From assembly GCA_963579905.1 (NCBI GenBank), contig CAUZIZ010000009.1, positions 1 to 64,000 on the forward strand: a stretch of DNA of 64,000 nucleotides, in the 5' to 3' direction. Source of the stretch: CAUZIZ01 sp963579905. Its GTDB lineage: Bacteria; Acidobacteriota; UBA6911; RPQK01; JAJDTT01. Made by a program: the position numbers and the translations under genes. The notes below the pieces were generated by a model. The model was not told the DNA's origin and ran no database searches. It worked only from the letters and a program-made list of their open reading frames with translations. Positions 1-9,716 of the stretch are shown here, one piece after another (positions within the stretch are counted from its first letter, which is position 1; every line of letters starts with the position of its first letter).

Positions 1-430
1 CCGTTCCCACAACGCTTGGAAAACTCCTCCGGACGGAGTTTCCCACCATTCCCACCGCTTCTACGACGAGATACACCCACCGAAGAATGAAACTCCAAGA
101 CTCCAAAAGTGTAACCTATGTGCCCGGGAGAAATTGTTGCCTATGAATCGGAAGCTACAGAGGGGGGACTCGACGACTCAGGGTTCAGAAACCCTGGGCT
201 GAAATACGGAATCCCTTCAGGATTCACCTGCTCCTTAGTGCTCGAACCAGGTCAAGATGAAGCCGAACACGTACGCTGCCTTTGGCAGCCTCCTTGGAAG
301 GGTCTATCGAAGAAGTAGCAGCTGGACCTGCTCCGTTAGCGTCGCGGATTCTGACGTGGACTTCTACGACACCCTCTGAAGGACCGGTCTAATACCGTTT
401 CGCGCCAGGCCGCTGAAGCGGCCTCCTTGA
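1..430 (+). repeat. Long dispersed intergenic repeat, copy 1 (cut by window edge)
   Basis: The first ~250 bases match 25178-25430 almost base for base, apart from a 9-base duplication (TGTGCCCGG) present only in the second copy. Bases ~345-425 match the outer parts of 25620-25960 (shared GACACCCTCT, then GAAGGACCGGTCT). This copy lacks the roughly 250-base middle section and the MITE-like element found in the other copy. No gene is convincing here; the 66-codon frame at 118-318 is repeat sequence. The left boundary is not visible. Confidence 0.85.
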
Positions 431-672
431 ACGGGACACATCCACCGAAGGTCATCGTTCCTCGGCGGTATGAGGTCGCTCGCTACTACTACTAGTACAA
501 CTCCGTCGCTGCTTTTCAAGAAAGTTCTTCGTTGCATAGAATCCGTCGGTGTCGTCTAATCATCGGAAGATATTCCCAGTATCGAAGGGCTAGTAGCCAG
601 GGCGAGAGATCATGGACTCAGATTCTAGCATGAATAATTGGAGTCCTGATCCGGACCTTCAGGAGCCGTATC
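431..672. other. Intergenic, no gene seen
   Basis: No convincing coding frame. The right end holds the leader of the next gene, including a CAGGAG ribosome-binding site about 6 bases before the ATG at 673. Confidence 0.5.
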
Positions 673-1008
673 ATGAGCGAACCGACGCCGAAAACCCCAC
701 CGAAGATCCGATTCACCAGACGTGCCCTCGCAAGCCTCACGGCGGCTGGTCTCGCCGGAGAAACCTTGTTGAAGGCTGTGCTGCAAGAAACCCGAACGAC
801 CCAGGCGCTTTCTCTGGAGACCGTCAGGGTGCTCCTGGAGTTTCTGGGGCAGCCAGCTGCCAACCGAACGGAGCTAGAGCGAATGCGGCCTGCGCTGGAG
901 CGGACCGTCCGGGCGATTCAGGTCATTCGGGATTTTGAGATTCCCCTGGCTCTGGAGCCGGCCTTCGTCTTTCGCCCCGACGGCGGTGAGGACGAACGCA
1001 CCCCATGA
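673..1008 (+). CDS. AtzG-like (DUF4089-type) small amidase partner
   Basis: A 111-residue, mostly helical protein. Its last third has the pattern of AtzG-like proteins: a helix followed by F-x-I-P-L-x-x-E-P-A-F-V-F-R-P near residues 89-103. AtzG is a GatC-like stabilising partner of AtzE-type amidases, and an amidase gene follows directly: the stop codon overlaps the next start (ATGA at 1005-1008), so translation is probably coupled. The protein is longer than typical AtzG (about 60-70 residues) because of an N-terminal extension with a basic stretch. The start is supported by CAGGAG upstream. Family assignment rests on the C-terminal motif and the neighbour, so it is moderate. Confidence 0.55.
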   Translation: MSEPTPKTPPKIRFTRRALASLTAAGLAGETLLKAVLQETRTTQALSLETVRVLLEFLGQPAANRTELERMRPALERTVRAIQVIRDFEIPLALEPAFVFRPDGGEDERTP

Positions 1009-2409
1009 GCGAGGATATCTGTTACCAGTCGATCGGCGAGCTGGCAGCCCAGCTGGAGTCGAAGCAGATCTCCCCCAGTGGAGCTGACCCGTGCCTACCT
1101 GGAGCGCATCCGGGAGCTGGACGGCAAGCTGAATTCCTACATCACCCTCACCGAGGATGTGGCGATTCGGCAGGCCAAGCAGGCCGAGGCCGAGATTCTG
1201 GCCGGTCGTTACCGGGGACCATTACACGGCGTTCCCTATGCCGCGAAGGACCTGGTGGCGACGAAGGGGATTCGGACCACCTGGGGCTCGCGATTGTTCG
1301 AGGATCAGGTCCCGGATCACGATGCTACCATCGTCGAGCGACTTCGGGATGCCGGGGCCGTCCTGCTGGGCAAGCTGTCCATGAGTGAGCTGGCCGCCGG
1401 GGGGCAGCCTGATGCCGCGCTGAACGGGCCGGTGCACAATCCCTGGAAACTGGATCACTGGACCTTCGGCTCCTCGACCGGCCCAGCCGCGAGTGTGGCG
1501 GCAGGGTTGGCGGCGTTTGCCATCGGTTCGGAGACGACTACATCGATTCTTCGCCCCGCCAGCACCACCGGTATCGTCGGCTTGCGGCCGACCTACGGCC
1601 GGGTGAGCCGACACGGGATAATGCCGCTGAGCTGGACCATGGACAAGGTGGGGCCCATGGCCCGCCGTGTGGCCGACTGTGCGACGGTCCTAGACGCCAT
1701 CCATGGCGCCGATCCCAATGACCCCACGTCGATCAGCGCTCCGTTCGATTTCCTTCCCGGGGAGAAAACGGCGGGGCGGCGCGTGGGAGTCGTCCGCGCG
1801 GAGTTCCAGCAGCTCGGCGATCTTCCCGTAGCGGAGACCTACCGGCAGGCTCTCGATGTGCTGCAGGGCCTCGGGGTGATCCTGGAGGACGCCCAGCTAC
1901 CTAGCTTTCCCTACCGGGAGGTCACCAGCTTCATCTGGCAGGTGGAGGGCTTCTCCGTTTTTGAACCGTGGCTCAGGGACGGCAGACTCCAGCGAGCCCT
2001 GGTGAACAAGGATCGCTGGATAGGCTGGAGAGCGGCAGCCCTGATCCCGGCGCCGGATTATATGAAGGCGCTCCGCATTCGCCAGGCCATCGTCCGCGCT
2101 GTCGGCGAGTTGACACGCAGGTTCGACGTCCTCGTAGCGCCCATGAATCCCCTGGGGGCGAGGCCCATAGAGCGGCCGACGAATACCGGCACCTCGGGTC
2201 GCCCCAATCTCGAACCCAGGCTCCAGTACCAGGGAACCCTGGCGGGTATCCCGGCGATCTCGGTACCTTGCGGATTCACGGCCCGGGGCTTGCCCGGGGG
2301 CCTGGCCTTTGCAGCAGGCGACATGAGAGACAGCGCGGCCTGTCAGATGGCCCATGCCTTTGAACAGGCGACAGGGTGGCATCGGCACCGGCCTACTTTT
2401 CGTGAATAG
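1005..2409 (+). pseudogene. Amidase signature enzyme, frameshifted near the N-terminus
   Basis: The protein starts in one frame (M-S-E-D-I-C-Y...S-K-Q-I-S-P) and continues from 1078 in another (V-E-L-T-R-A-Y-L-E-R-I). Removing one C from the five-C run at 1072-1076 restores a continuous amidase of about 467 residues. The catalytic Lys (A-A-K-D-L-V), the cis-Ser region (F-G-S-S-T-G-P) and the nucleophile Ser region (G-S-E-T-T-T-S-I) are present, though the usual GGSSGGS and DTGGSIR signatures are altered. The family hydrolyses amides. With the preceding AtzG-like gene this resembles an AtzE-type pair. The rest of the frame is clean, so a sequencing error or a recent mutation is equally possible. 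Confidence 0.8.
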
Positions 2410-2906
2410 GTGGTGCTGGCTAAAAACGCTGCCAGCCACTCGGCGAACGGCCTTCGGCGTCTTTAGCAGGAGGCCGGCAAGACTGGTTATCATGGATCTC
2501 TTCAATAGTGGAATGGCTCGACCATTCCCAACTAAGCTGAAACTTCAACCACGAGGAAGCGAAGCAACCTTCGCCAATTGACAGAGCCGTGACTGTCAGG
2601 GAGCGGGCCCGACAGGGACCATAACCCCAGGCGCTTCGTTGAAGTACAGGATCCCACTCCCTCACGTTCATGGCTCTGTCAGCGCTGCTAGCGATGATCA
2701 TGGCAGAGGCAATCCCAGTTTCTTTCTCGAATGGGGCCAGGGCTTTCTGGGGCGGGACTGACCTCCATTCAGCAGGATATTGGACAAGGGGAGTGGGGCT
2801 TCGACGATTTGATCGAAATCCGGTGGTGGACGAGAATAGAATTGCGGGGTGCTCGCTTCGATCGAACGAGGACGGACCTGGCTATTTCGAAATGAGGGAG
2901 TAGGGG
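2410..2906. repeat. Intergenic block of dispersed repeats
   Basis: Bases 2649-2737 are an inverted copy of 15061-15144 (shared GATCCCACTCCCTCAC and TAGCGATGATCATGGC segments, then TTTCTTTCTCGAATGGGG). Bases 2577-2605 hold another fragment of the same family (GACAGAGCCGTGAC). Bases 2722-2765 are a reversed copy of the GAAGTTTC/GAAACTTC repeat. No gene is convincing. Confidence 0.8.
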
Positions 2907-4021
2907 ATGAGCGGAATACGGGTTCTAGTAGGCACACAGAAAGGTGCCTTCATTCTGTCAGCCGATGGCAGCCGTGAGAATTGGGAGGTCAATGTGCCAC
3001 ATTTTGGGGGCTGGGAGATCTTTCACGTCAAGGGATCGCCCACCGAGCCGAATCGAATCTATGTGTCACAGTTCACCTAATGGTCCCGGTAGACGATCCA
3101 GCGGTCCGATGACGGGGGGATACTTGGGAGCAGGTGGGCAACGAGTTCACCTACGATGGCGAGCCTGGCACCCACCAGTGGTATGACGGCACGCCTCATC
3201 CCTGGGAGTTCAAGCGTGTCTGGCATCTCGAACCGTCCCTAATCGATCCGGATACGGTCTATGCCGGAGCTGAGGATGCGGCCTTGTTTGTCACCCATGA
3301 CGCAGGGAAGACATGGCAAGAGCTGGCCGGACTGCGCCGCCACGATTCAGGTCCAAAATGGCAGCCCGGAGCCGGCGGCCTGTGTTTGCACACGATCCTT
3401 CTTGATCCTACTGAACCCGAGCGGATATTCGTCGCCATCTCGGCGGCGGGCGCGTTCCGATCCGAAGATGCCGGGAAGACCTGGCAGCCGATCACCCGCG
3501 GACTGCGGTCCGAGTACATCCCTGAGCCGGAGGCCGAGGTAGGACACTGCGTGCACCGGATCGCCATGCACCCCTCGCGTCCCAATGTGCTGTTCATGCA
3601 AAAACACTGGGACGTTATGCGCAGCGACGACGGTGGCGACCACTGGAGGGAGGTCAGTGGAAATCTGACGAGCGACTTCGGGTTCCCGATCGAAGTGCAT
3701 GCCCACGAGCCCGAGACCGTCTACGTGGTTCCGATCAAGAGCGACTCGGAGCATTTTCCGCCGGACGGTAAGCTGCGCGTCTATCGCAGTCGGACTGGTG
3801 GAGACGAGTGGGAACCGCTCACCAACGGTCTGCCTCAGCGGGACTGCTACGTCAACGTGCTGCGGGACGCGATGGCCGTCGACTCGCTCGACCCGTGCGG
3901 CATCTACTTTGGTACTACCGGCGGACAGGTGTGCGTCTCAGCCGATGGCGGAGACAGCCGGTCTCCAATCGTCCATGAGCTCCCGAGGGTTGTTTCGGTT
4001 GAGGTGCAGACATTGGCGTGA
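2907..4021 (+). pseudogene. BNR/VPS10-type exo-sialidase-like propeller, decayed N-terminus
   Basis: The natural start is the ATG at 2907 (M-S-G-I-R-V-L-V-G-T), which reads 57 codons into a TAA at 3078. The same frame has a TAG at 3090, and a one-base loss in the six-G run near 3114-3119 then moves the reading into the long frame. From 3134 the frame is open to 4021. It carries several Asp-box (BNR) motifs such as S-E-D-A-G-K-T-W, T-H-D-A-G-K-T-W and S-D-D-G-G-D-H-W. Members are intracellular or exported seven-bladed propellers of uncertain substrate. The remnant of a MoaD/ThiS-like gene follows 57 bases downstream. Two stops and a frameshift indicate loss of function. Confidence 0.75.
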
Positions 4022-4078
4022 TTGGGGGCGTTCAGGGACGTGGGCGTCCTGCGCTCGCTGTTGGATCGGGAAACGGAG

Positions 4079-4374
4079 ATGATCTGAATCGTACTTCCCT
4101 ATCATCTACGAGGACTGGTGGAGTTGGACGGCGAGGTGGGGCCGAAGTCGAAGGTCCCCCGATCCAGCGAGCCATCCTGGATGCGCTGGAGGCGCACTAT
4201 ACCGCTCTCCGTGCGATGATCCGCGACCATGTCACGCACAAGCGGCTGCCCTTCCTGAGGTTTTTCGCCTGCGAGCAAGACCTCTCCCATGAACCGCGCG
4301 ATGCCCCGCTGCCGGACGCAGTCGCCTAGGGAAAAGAGCCCTTTCTGATCATTGGTGCTATTGCTGGTGGGTAG
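4079..4374 (+). pseudogene. MoaD/ThiS-family sulfur-carrier-like remnant
   Basis: Reading from the ATG at 4079 gives M-I-stop-I-V-L-P-Y-H-L-R, then a one-base shift in the G run near 4138, then E-V-E-G-P-P-I-Q-R-A-I-L-D-A-L, F-L-R-F-F-A-C and D-A-V-A-stop. It resumes as G-K-E-P-F-L-I-I-G-A-I-A-G-G before the final TAG at 4372. The ubiquitin-like layout and the terminal Gly-Gly are the hallmark of MoaD/ThiS carriers, whose C-terminus is adenylated by an E1-like enzyme; one lies at 21814. Two stops (TGA 4085, TAG 4327) and a frameshift mark it as broken. The pairing with the preceding BNR gene suggests they once formed an operon. Confidence 0.65.
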
Positions 4375-4464
4375 GATCTCGGACCGCGCCAGCACTGCGG
4401 GTCAGAACAAGCCTGGGGCAAGTGCGGGGACCGACTAAGGGCCTGCGCAGCGACACATAGACCT

Positions 4465-5376
4465 CTAAAACGTTTTCGTCCCCGGCACTTTGGTGGGGAC
4501 GTAGTACACGGATGTCCGCGCGGTGATGTAGAGTCCAAGAATTCCGCGGCCCCAACAGCAATTCGACGGCTGTTCCGGAGTGACAATCGTACCCAAGTGA
4601 TTCCCCGTCGGGCTAAAGATCCACAGTCCGCCAGGTCCGGACGAGTAAACGTTGCCCAACTCGTCGGTCTTGAGGCCGAACCGGCCGCCTGACTCATCGG
4701 CCGAAAACTCGGCAAACACGCGGCCCTGGCCCAGAGTTCCGTCGTCGTTGAGCGGCTGGACACGGATGTTCTTTCGGCCGCCATCGGCCACGTACAGCAG
4801 GTTTTGCCGCGGGCCGAGTGCAACGCCGCTGGGGCGCGCGTATTCCTGGGAAACCCGCTCCAGCCTGCTTGCTCCGGGTACCTGCGTGCGCGCGATGCGA
4901 TAGACGGCCGACAGGTTGGTTCGCTGGGGGTCGGTCGGGCTCCTACGCGACAGGTCACTGAAGTAGACCGAGCCGTCGATGTTGTAGACAAGATCGTTGG
5001 GCCCGTCGAGACGCTTGCCTCGATAACGGTCCGCCAAGACGGTGATCGAGCCGTTCTTCTCGGTTCGCGTCACCCGCCCAGCGTCCTGCTCACATGTGAG
5101 CAACCTTCCCTGATGATCGAAGGTCAGTCCACAAGCACCTTGGGACTCTTCGCGAAAGACCGTCAGTTTGCCTCCGCTTGGCTCGTTTTCCCAAACGGGA
5201 ATCGTCCACTTATAGATCTTCTTGCGAGCCAAGTCGCTAAATAGGAGGAACCCGATGCGGCTGAAGACGGGACCTGTAGTCGCCTGAAAACCGTCGGCTA
5301 CTCTGACGATCTGGGCACGTCGCTCCACCAGATCAAACATATCGGGATGTTGGGCGTAGATTCCCGGCGCTCGCAT
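4465..5376 (-). CDS. SMP-30/gluconolactonase-like propeller
   Basis: A 303-residue six-bladed propeller of the SMP-30/gluconolactonase/LRE group. The D-G-P-N-D motif (a metal-ligand Asn in the family), the Y-V-A-D-G-G strand (ligand Asp) and a final N-C-C-W...L-Y-I-T-A blade are visible. Two family metal ligands look replaced: the N-terminal E-G-P is T-G-P, and the usual P-N-G before the ligand strand is P-S-G. The enzyme may therefore be inactive or have a changed specificity. No signal peptide is seen. The ATG lies one base after the stop of the upstream gene (TGAGATG), so the two are certainly co-transcribed. Confidence 0.8.
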   Translation of the reverse strand: MRAPGIYAQHPDMFDLVERRAQIVRVADGFQATTGPVFSRIGFLLFSDLARKKIYKWTIPVWENEPSGGKLTVFREESQGACGLTFDHQGRLLTCEQDAGRVTRTEKNGSITVLADRYRGKRLDGPNDLVYNIDGSVYFSDLSRRSPTDPQRTNLSAVYRIARTQVPGASRLERVSQEYARPSGVALGPRQNLLYVADGGRKNIRVQPLNDDGTLGQGRVFAEFSADESGGRFGLKTDELGNVYSSGPGGLWIFSPTGNHLGTIVTPEQPSNCCWGRGILGLYITARTSVYYVPTKVPGTKTF

Positions 5377-5377
5377 C

Positions 5378-6613
5378 TCAGGATCCCAATCCGTGGGCGT
5401 AGTAGGATTGTGCGGGTCCCCGGTAGCGGATGTCGAGCATCGGTGTCTTGATCCGCACCTGTCCGCGATACCAGGAGTCCATCAGGAACGAGAGCGCGCC
5501 GCTGGTCAGCAGCGTCCGTTCCACCGGATAGTCGAGTGTGTCCCTTGTGAACATCCGTCCAATGGAGTCAACCAGTGGGCTGAAGTTGTTGGAGTTTTCG
5601 ATGGGGATGTAACAAAGGGTTGCCTTCGGCTCACGCTCTCCTTTGACCTTGACCGCGACCAGGTACTCGGTCACCTTGCCGCCCAGGCCGAGGGCCGTAG
5701 CGCGAAAACCGTCGTTGTATTCGATCAGACAGGCGACGGGCCTTTCGGCTATCTCCTCGACGGGGCCCGGCGTGACCTTCTCACCTCTCGCGAGCGCAGC
5801 ATCCAGAAGGCTGCGGCTCCAGCGACCGTGGTCCGCAGCTTCCCAGACGGCATTGTCGGCAAGTAACTGCACGGCCTTGACGCCGGTCTCGCCACCCGCC
5901 CGGCGCTCGGCGAGGCACTGTAGCATCTCCAGCAGATGAAACAGTCCCCCATCAGACAGCCAACCGCCGCCGACGGCGAGAACTTCATCCAGCTGCGTGT
6001 CGAGAGGAAACTCCAGCTCGGGGCGGCGAAAGGTCACCGAAACCGACGAACCCGACATCAAGGGGAATTTCAGTTCCTTCGACCAGTCGTACATCTGCTT
6101 CGACTTTTCCCAGTCGAAGGAGAGCTGCTTGTCGTTGAAGACTGGTACGGACCGACCCGATCGCCTGAAGACGCTCACGACCTCCTCCATGAAACGATGG
6201 CGTGGGTAGAGCTTCTGGTTCTTGACATTTGTCGGATAGTCGCCGTGCTCACCGATGAGCAGGACACCATCCACGGCTAGATCTTTGCCGCCCAGGGTGA
6301 GTGCTTCCTGAATCGTTGGGTACGTCGAGACGCCCCAGCTTTTCGCGAGCCGCCTGCTGATGTCGGCTTCGTGCTCCTGTTCGACGAACAACGACCCCAC
6401 CTCGCAAGGCGGCTCGTAGTATCGATCGTTGATCCAGTAGCCCTCCAGGAAACGCGTGATGAAATTGTCGCTGTGCGAGCGGACATGATAGGTTGTCGAC
6501 AGCGCCGCGATCTTCTTGCGCCCTGAAGCCAGCGTCGCCGCCAGCTCCCAGGAGGCCGTGGCCCCAATTATCCCCGCCGCCGCCGCCGTTTTTAGAAAGC
6601 TCCTTCGATCCAT
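5378..6613 (-). CDS. Twin-arginine secreted protein of unknown function
   Basis: A 411-residue protein opening with M-D-R-R-S-F-L-K-T and an alanine-rich segment, a clear Tat export signal; the mature protein should fold before reaching the periplasm. The body has an N-terminal Rossmann-like region (K-K-I-A-A-L-S-T-T-Y) and a segment D-G-V-L-L-I-G-E-H-G-D-Y that may bind a ligand. I do not recognise the family beyond its likeness to Tat-signal proteins of Planctomycetes and Acidobacteria. It is the middle gene of a minus-strand block: serine hydrolase, this gene, SMP-30 protein, with gaps of 34 and 1 bases. Confidence 0.7.
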   Translation of the reverse strand: MDRRSFLKTAAAAGIIGATASWELAATLASGRKKIAALSTTYHVRSHSDNFITRFLEGYWINDRYYEPPCEVGSLFVEQEHEADISRRLAKSWGVSTYPTIQEALTLGGKDLAVDGVLLIGEHGDYPTNVKNQKLYPRHRFMEEVVSVFRRSGRSVPVFNDKQLSFDWEKSKQMYDWSKELKFPLMSGSSVSVTFRRPELEFPLDTQLDEVLAVGGGWLSDGGLFHLLEMLQCLAERRAGGETGVKAVQLLADNAVWEAADHGRWSRSLLDAALARGEKVTPGPVEEIAERPVACLIEYNDGFRATALGLGGKVTEYLVAVKVKGEREPKATLCYIPIENSNNFSPLVDSIGRMFTRDTLDYPVERTLLTSGALSFLMDSWYRGQVRIKTPMLDIRYRGPAQSYYAHGLGS

Positions 6614-6647
6614 TACAGGTCCGTGGTCAGTGGTCCTTGGTCCATCG

Positions 6648-7910
6648 TCACACGTCGACGACCGCGGATTGAGCCATGTTGGAGATGCTGTTCAGCAAGA
6701 CTTTTCGCCGATGAGAGCTAGTGGTCAGAAGCACGACGATCAGTTGATGCACCGGATCAGCCCAGGCCACGGTGCCGGTGGCTCCCACGTGACCAAAGGT
6801 GCCGGCCGATCCCAGGTTGCCGAAGTAGTTCCACACGAGCGAGTCCCGAAGTGCCCAACCCAATCCCCAGGGAGCCCCAATGGCGCCATTGTGATCTCGG
6901 GTCATGGCGGCTATCGTGACTGGTGAAAAGAGTCTGAACTGGCTGTAGTCCCCGCCGTTGAGAAATGTCTGGAGCAGTATAGCCAAGTCTCTAGGGGTAC
7001 TGTGCAGGCCACCCCAGGGGTGACCCATGTCGCGCCAGTAGGGCGAATTTGGGCCCCACCTCCTGGAGTCCTCTGAATCGCCGTGGTCCTCCTGGACGAT
7101 CGCGGTGTCTTCGATACTCAATCCGTCCAGGCCGAGAACCGAGTGCTTCATATTCAGCGGCTCGAACATCTCCCGGCGTAAAAAGTCGCGTAAACGGTTT
7201 CCCGAGACACGCTCGGTGATTTCGGCGGCCAGCAGCGTTCCCATGCTCTGATAAGCGAACTGAGTGCCTGGTCCGTACAGCAAGGGCGTCTGCAGCGCTC
7301 CGGCGACGAATTCGCTAAGCGGGGCATGAGCCCGTCGCAACTCGACGTTTTCCGGCAACATGTCAGGCATGCCTGAAGTGTGAGACAGTAGATGCCAAAC
7401 CTTTACCTGATCCTTGTGATCGCCCTGGAATTCTGGCAGGTAACGCTGTACAGCGTCCGATAGGTCCACTTTGCCGTTCTCGACCAGCAACATCAACCCG
7501 CAGACGCTGACCGGCTTGGAAATGGAAGCAAGCAGATAGACGGTGTTCGGTTGGGTGGCCGGGGAATCAGGATGTGGATTAAGCCTGCCGAACCCACGGT
7601 GGAGAATCACCTTACCGTGGCGGGCCACCAGGACAGACGCCGAAGTAACATCGCCGTTCTGCGTCTCGGCTTCAAGGTGATCGGTGATTCGCGCGAGTCG
7701 TTCGGCCGACATGCCGACGTCGGCCGGCTCGCCGGGTTCGAGAACTTGTATGCCCCTGGTTTGAGGTCCCATTTTCGGCTCAGCAGTGCTCCGGGAATCC
7801 GCTCGATTCTGCAGAAACTCAGCTTGGCTGATGCCCATAACGCCGAGTGTCCCAGTCTGAAACCACCGCCGTCGTGTGTAGGTGTTGCACCGTCGTGTCG
7901 GTGAGTTCAT
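6648..7910 (-). CDS. Serine hydrolase, class C beta-lactamase-like
   Basis: A 420-residue member of the beta-lactamase-related serine hydrolases (esterases, D-aminopeptidases, penicillin-binding-like enzymes). The nucleophile motif S-I-S-K (S-x-x-K) lies near residue 129, the tyrosine motif appears as F-A-Y-Q-S-M-G (Y-x-S instead of Y-x-N), and the third motif is H-V-G-A-T-G. The N-terminus R-R-R-W-F-Q-T-G followed by a hydrophobic stretch suggests Tat export. It is the first gene of the minus-strand block ending with SMP-30, so it may cleave an ester or amide in the same degradation route. The substrate is unknown. Confidence 0.85.
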   Translation of the reverse strand: MNSPTRRCNTYTRRRWFQTGTLGVMGISQAEFLQNRADSRSTAEPKMGPQTRGIQVLEPGEPADVGMSAERLARITDHLEAETQNGDVTSASVLVARHGKVILHRGFGRLNPHPDSPATQPNTVYLLASISKPVSVCGLMLLVENGKVDLSDAVQRYLPEFQGDHKDQVKVWHLLSHTSGMPDMLPENVELRRAHAPLSEFVAGALQTPLLYGPGTQFAYQSMGTLLAAEITERVSGNRLRDFLRREMFEPLNMKHSVLGLDGLSIEDTAIVQEDHGDSEDSRRWGPNSPYWRDMGHPWGGLHSTPRDLAILLQTFLNGGDYSQFRLFSPVTIAAMTRDHNGAIGAPWGLGWALRDSLVWNYFGNLGSAGTFGHVGATGTVAWADPVHQLIVVLLTTSSHRRKVLLNSISNMAQSAVVDV

Positions 7911-8128
7911 GGGTCTAGAGTTCGACGTTCGAATTGTAGGCTTCTTGAAACAGTCTCACAATAGCCACTGGCCCTGATTGTCATACCAACGCTGCGTAAT
8001 TTCGCAGCGGTGACTGGCAAGGTCACGGGTCCAGGGCCGATTGGGGGGACGCACCGCTGTCGGTTTTTTCTCCGGGCGCCTACCTCCGATTGCTGCTGGA
8101 CCGCCGGAATCAAGGGCACGAGGGGATC

Positions 8129-9716
8129 ATGAACGCAATCGGGGTATCGGACTTGGTGAGAACAGTCGTTTACACACGAGGCTGGAGGCGAGTTGGTGTG
8201 TGGGCCACAGTGGTCCTGATGGTGGCCGGGCTCTTTGGTTTTTCCCGCTTCGTCTGTGCCGGCCCCCAGGAGGAGAGTCTCAGAGCAGAGAGCCCGCTCC
8301 CCCTCACCTATTTCCAAGGCCGGCCCTTGAGCATTGGAAGCCAGGTTCAGCTGTTGGTGGACGACTACATCGTCGAGGATCGCTGGAAGCTCCAGAGACG
8401 GGTGGGTCGGGTGAACAAGTTCATGAGAAACCCGGTCATCGTCCAGGATAAGCCTTGGGAGGATGCGGTAGGAGCCTACCCTTCGGTGCTCTACGACGAG
8501 CAGCTGGGCAGGTACCGCATGTGGTACCAGTGCTTCAACCTCTCGAACTACTTTTCGAAAGAGGGTCCGTCCTACTATGTGGGCTATGCGGAAAGCGAGG
8601 ACGCCTTCAACTGGACCAAACCCCGCCTGGAAGGATTCCCGTTCGTCGGGCACGAGTAGACCAACGTCGTCTACACCGGCCGCGGAGGGACTCGGGCGGT
8701 GGGCATGCAGGTCTTCCTGAACCCGGATCAGTCCGATTCGAATCGACGCTTCGTCATGGTCTACATCGGGTCTGGCGGCATCGACATGTCCTACTCAGCG
8801 GACGGCTTCCGCTGGACAGAGGTGATCGAGCCCCTCTTCCGCTACCACAGCGACTTCCCCAACCATCTACTGTGGGTTCCCGAGCGGGACCTCTGGTACC
8901 TGTACGTGCGGCCGCCTGTCCATTCAAACGGAGCGCTGTCCCTGCCCGAAGGATCGCGCCATACGGGCCGTCGGCTGGCTCTTTCCACCAGCCCGGACCT
9001 GCGGGGCTGGAGCCTCCCCCGGACGAGAGGGACGAGCCCGACTACGACAACCTCTACATCTTCCGCAGGCACGGGCTCTTCATCGCCCTCTATGCCGAGA
9101 TGTTCCAGGAGGAAGCCCTCAGCGAGACGGATATGTACGTCGCCACCAGCCGTGACGGGATCCGCTGGTGCCCCGGGGTGTTTCGGGGGCCTTCGACCAC
9201 GGCCTGGTGGAGCCGGGGACCAGCCCGCCCCTGGAGGTCGGCCCCGATCTGCTCATCTACTACTATGCCTCCCCAGTCGGTCAGTACTACCTGAACCGGG
9301 AGACCGGTATCGGTGTCTGCCGCCTCAGAAGGGACCGCTTTATCGGCCAGCGGGCGGGCGAGGCCACCGGATACCTGCTGACCCGCCAATTCATCCTGGA
9401 AGGGAGCCGCCTGGTCATCAATTGCGCCAGCCTGCATCCCGGGACCCGGCATCCAGGCCATCCCTACCAGAAGGAAAGTGACGGAATCCGAGTGGCCATC
9501 ATCCAGGCCCCCGATTTCAAGACTCGGGAGACCCGTTGGGAGACGGCCGTCCCCGGGTTTGCGCTGGAGGACTGCGACCGCATCTTCACCGACAACCTGA
9601 GCCACACCGTGACCTGGAAAGGCGATCCGGATCTGAGCCGGCTCAAGGGACATCCCGTGTATCTCCGCTTTCAACTCAAGAACGCCGACCTGTACTCCTT
9701 CCAGATACAGCCATGA
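8129..9716 (+). pseudogene. Secreted five-bladed propeller (GH32/43-like), copy P1, decayed
   Basis: The start at ATG 8129 has GAGGGG upstream. The leader is hydrophobic, and the mature part opens with Q-L-L-V-D-D-Y-I-V-E-D, the N-terminal hallmark of the six-member family in this window; blades carry Y-R-M-W-Y-Q and Y-A-E-S-E-D. An in-frame TAG lies at 8657. A base is missing in the C run near 9013-9017 and another in the G run near 9193-9197, each shifting the frame. The C-terminus N-A-D-L-Y-S-F-Q-I-Q-P is intact. The family resembles glycosidases of the five-bladed propeller type, but catalytic residues cannot be assigned. The last codons overlap the next start (ATGA at 9713). Confidence 0.75.

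Noticed and set aside
7907..8653. 248-codon minus-strand frame
   Set aside because: Shadow of the P1 propeller, which carries the family motifs on the plus strand.
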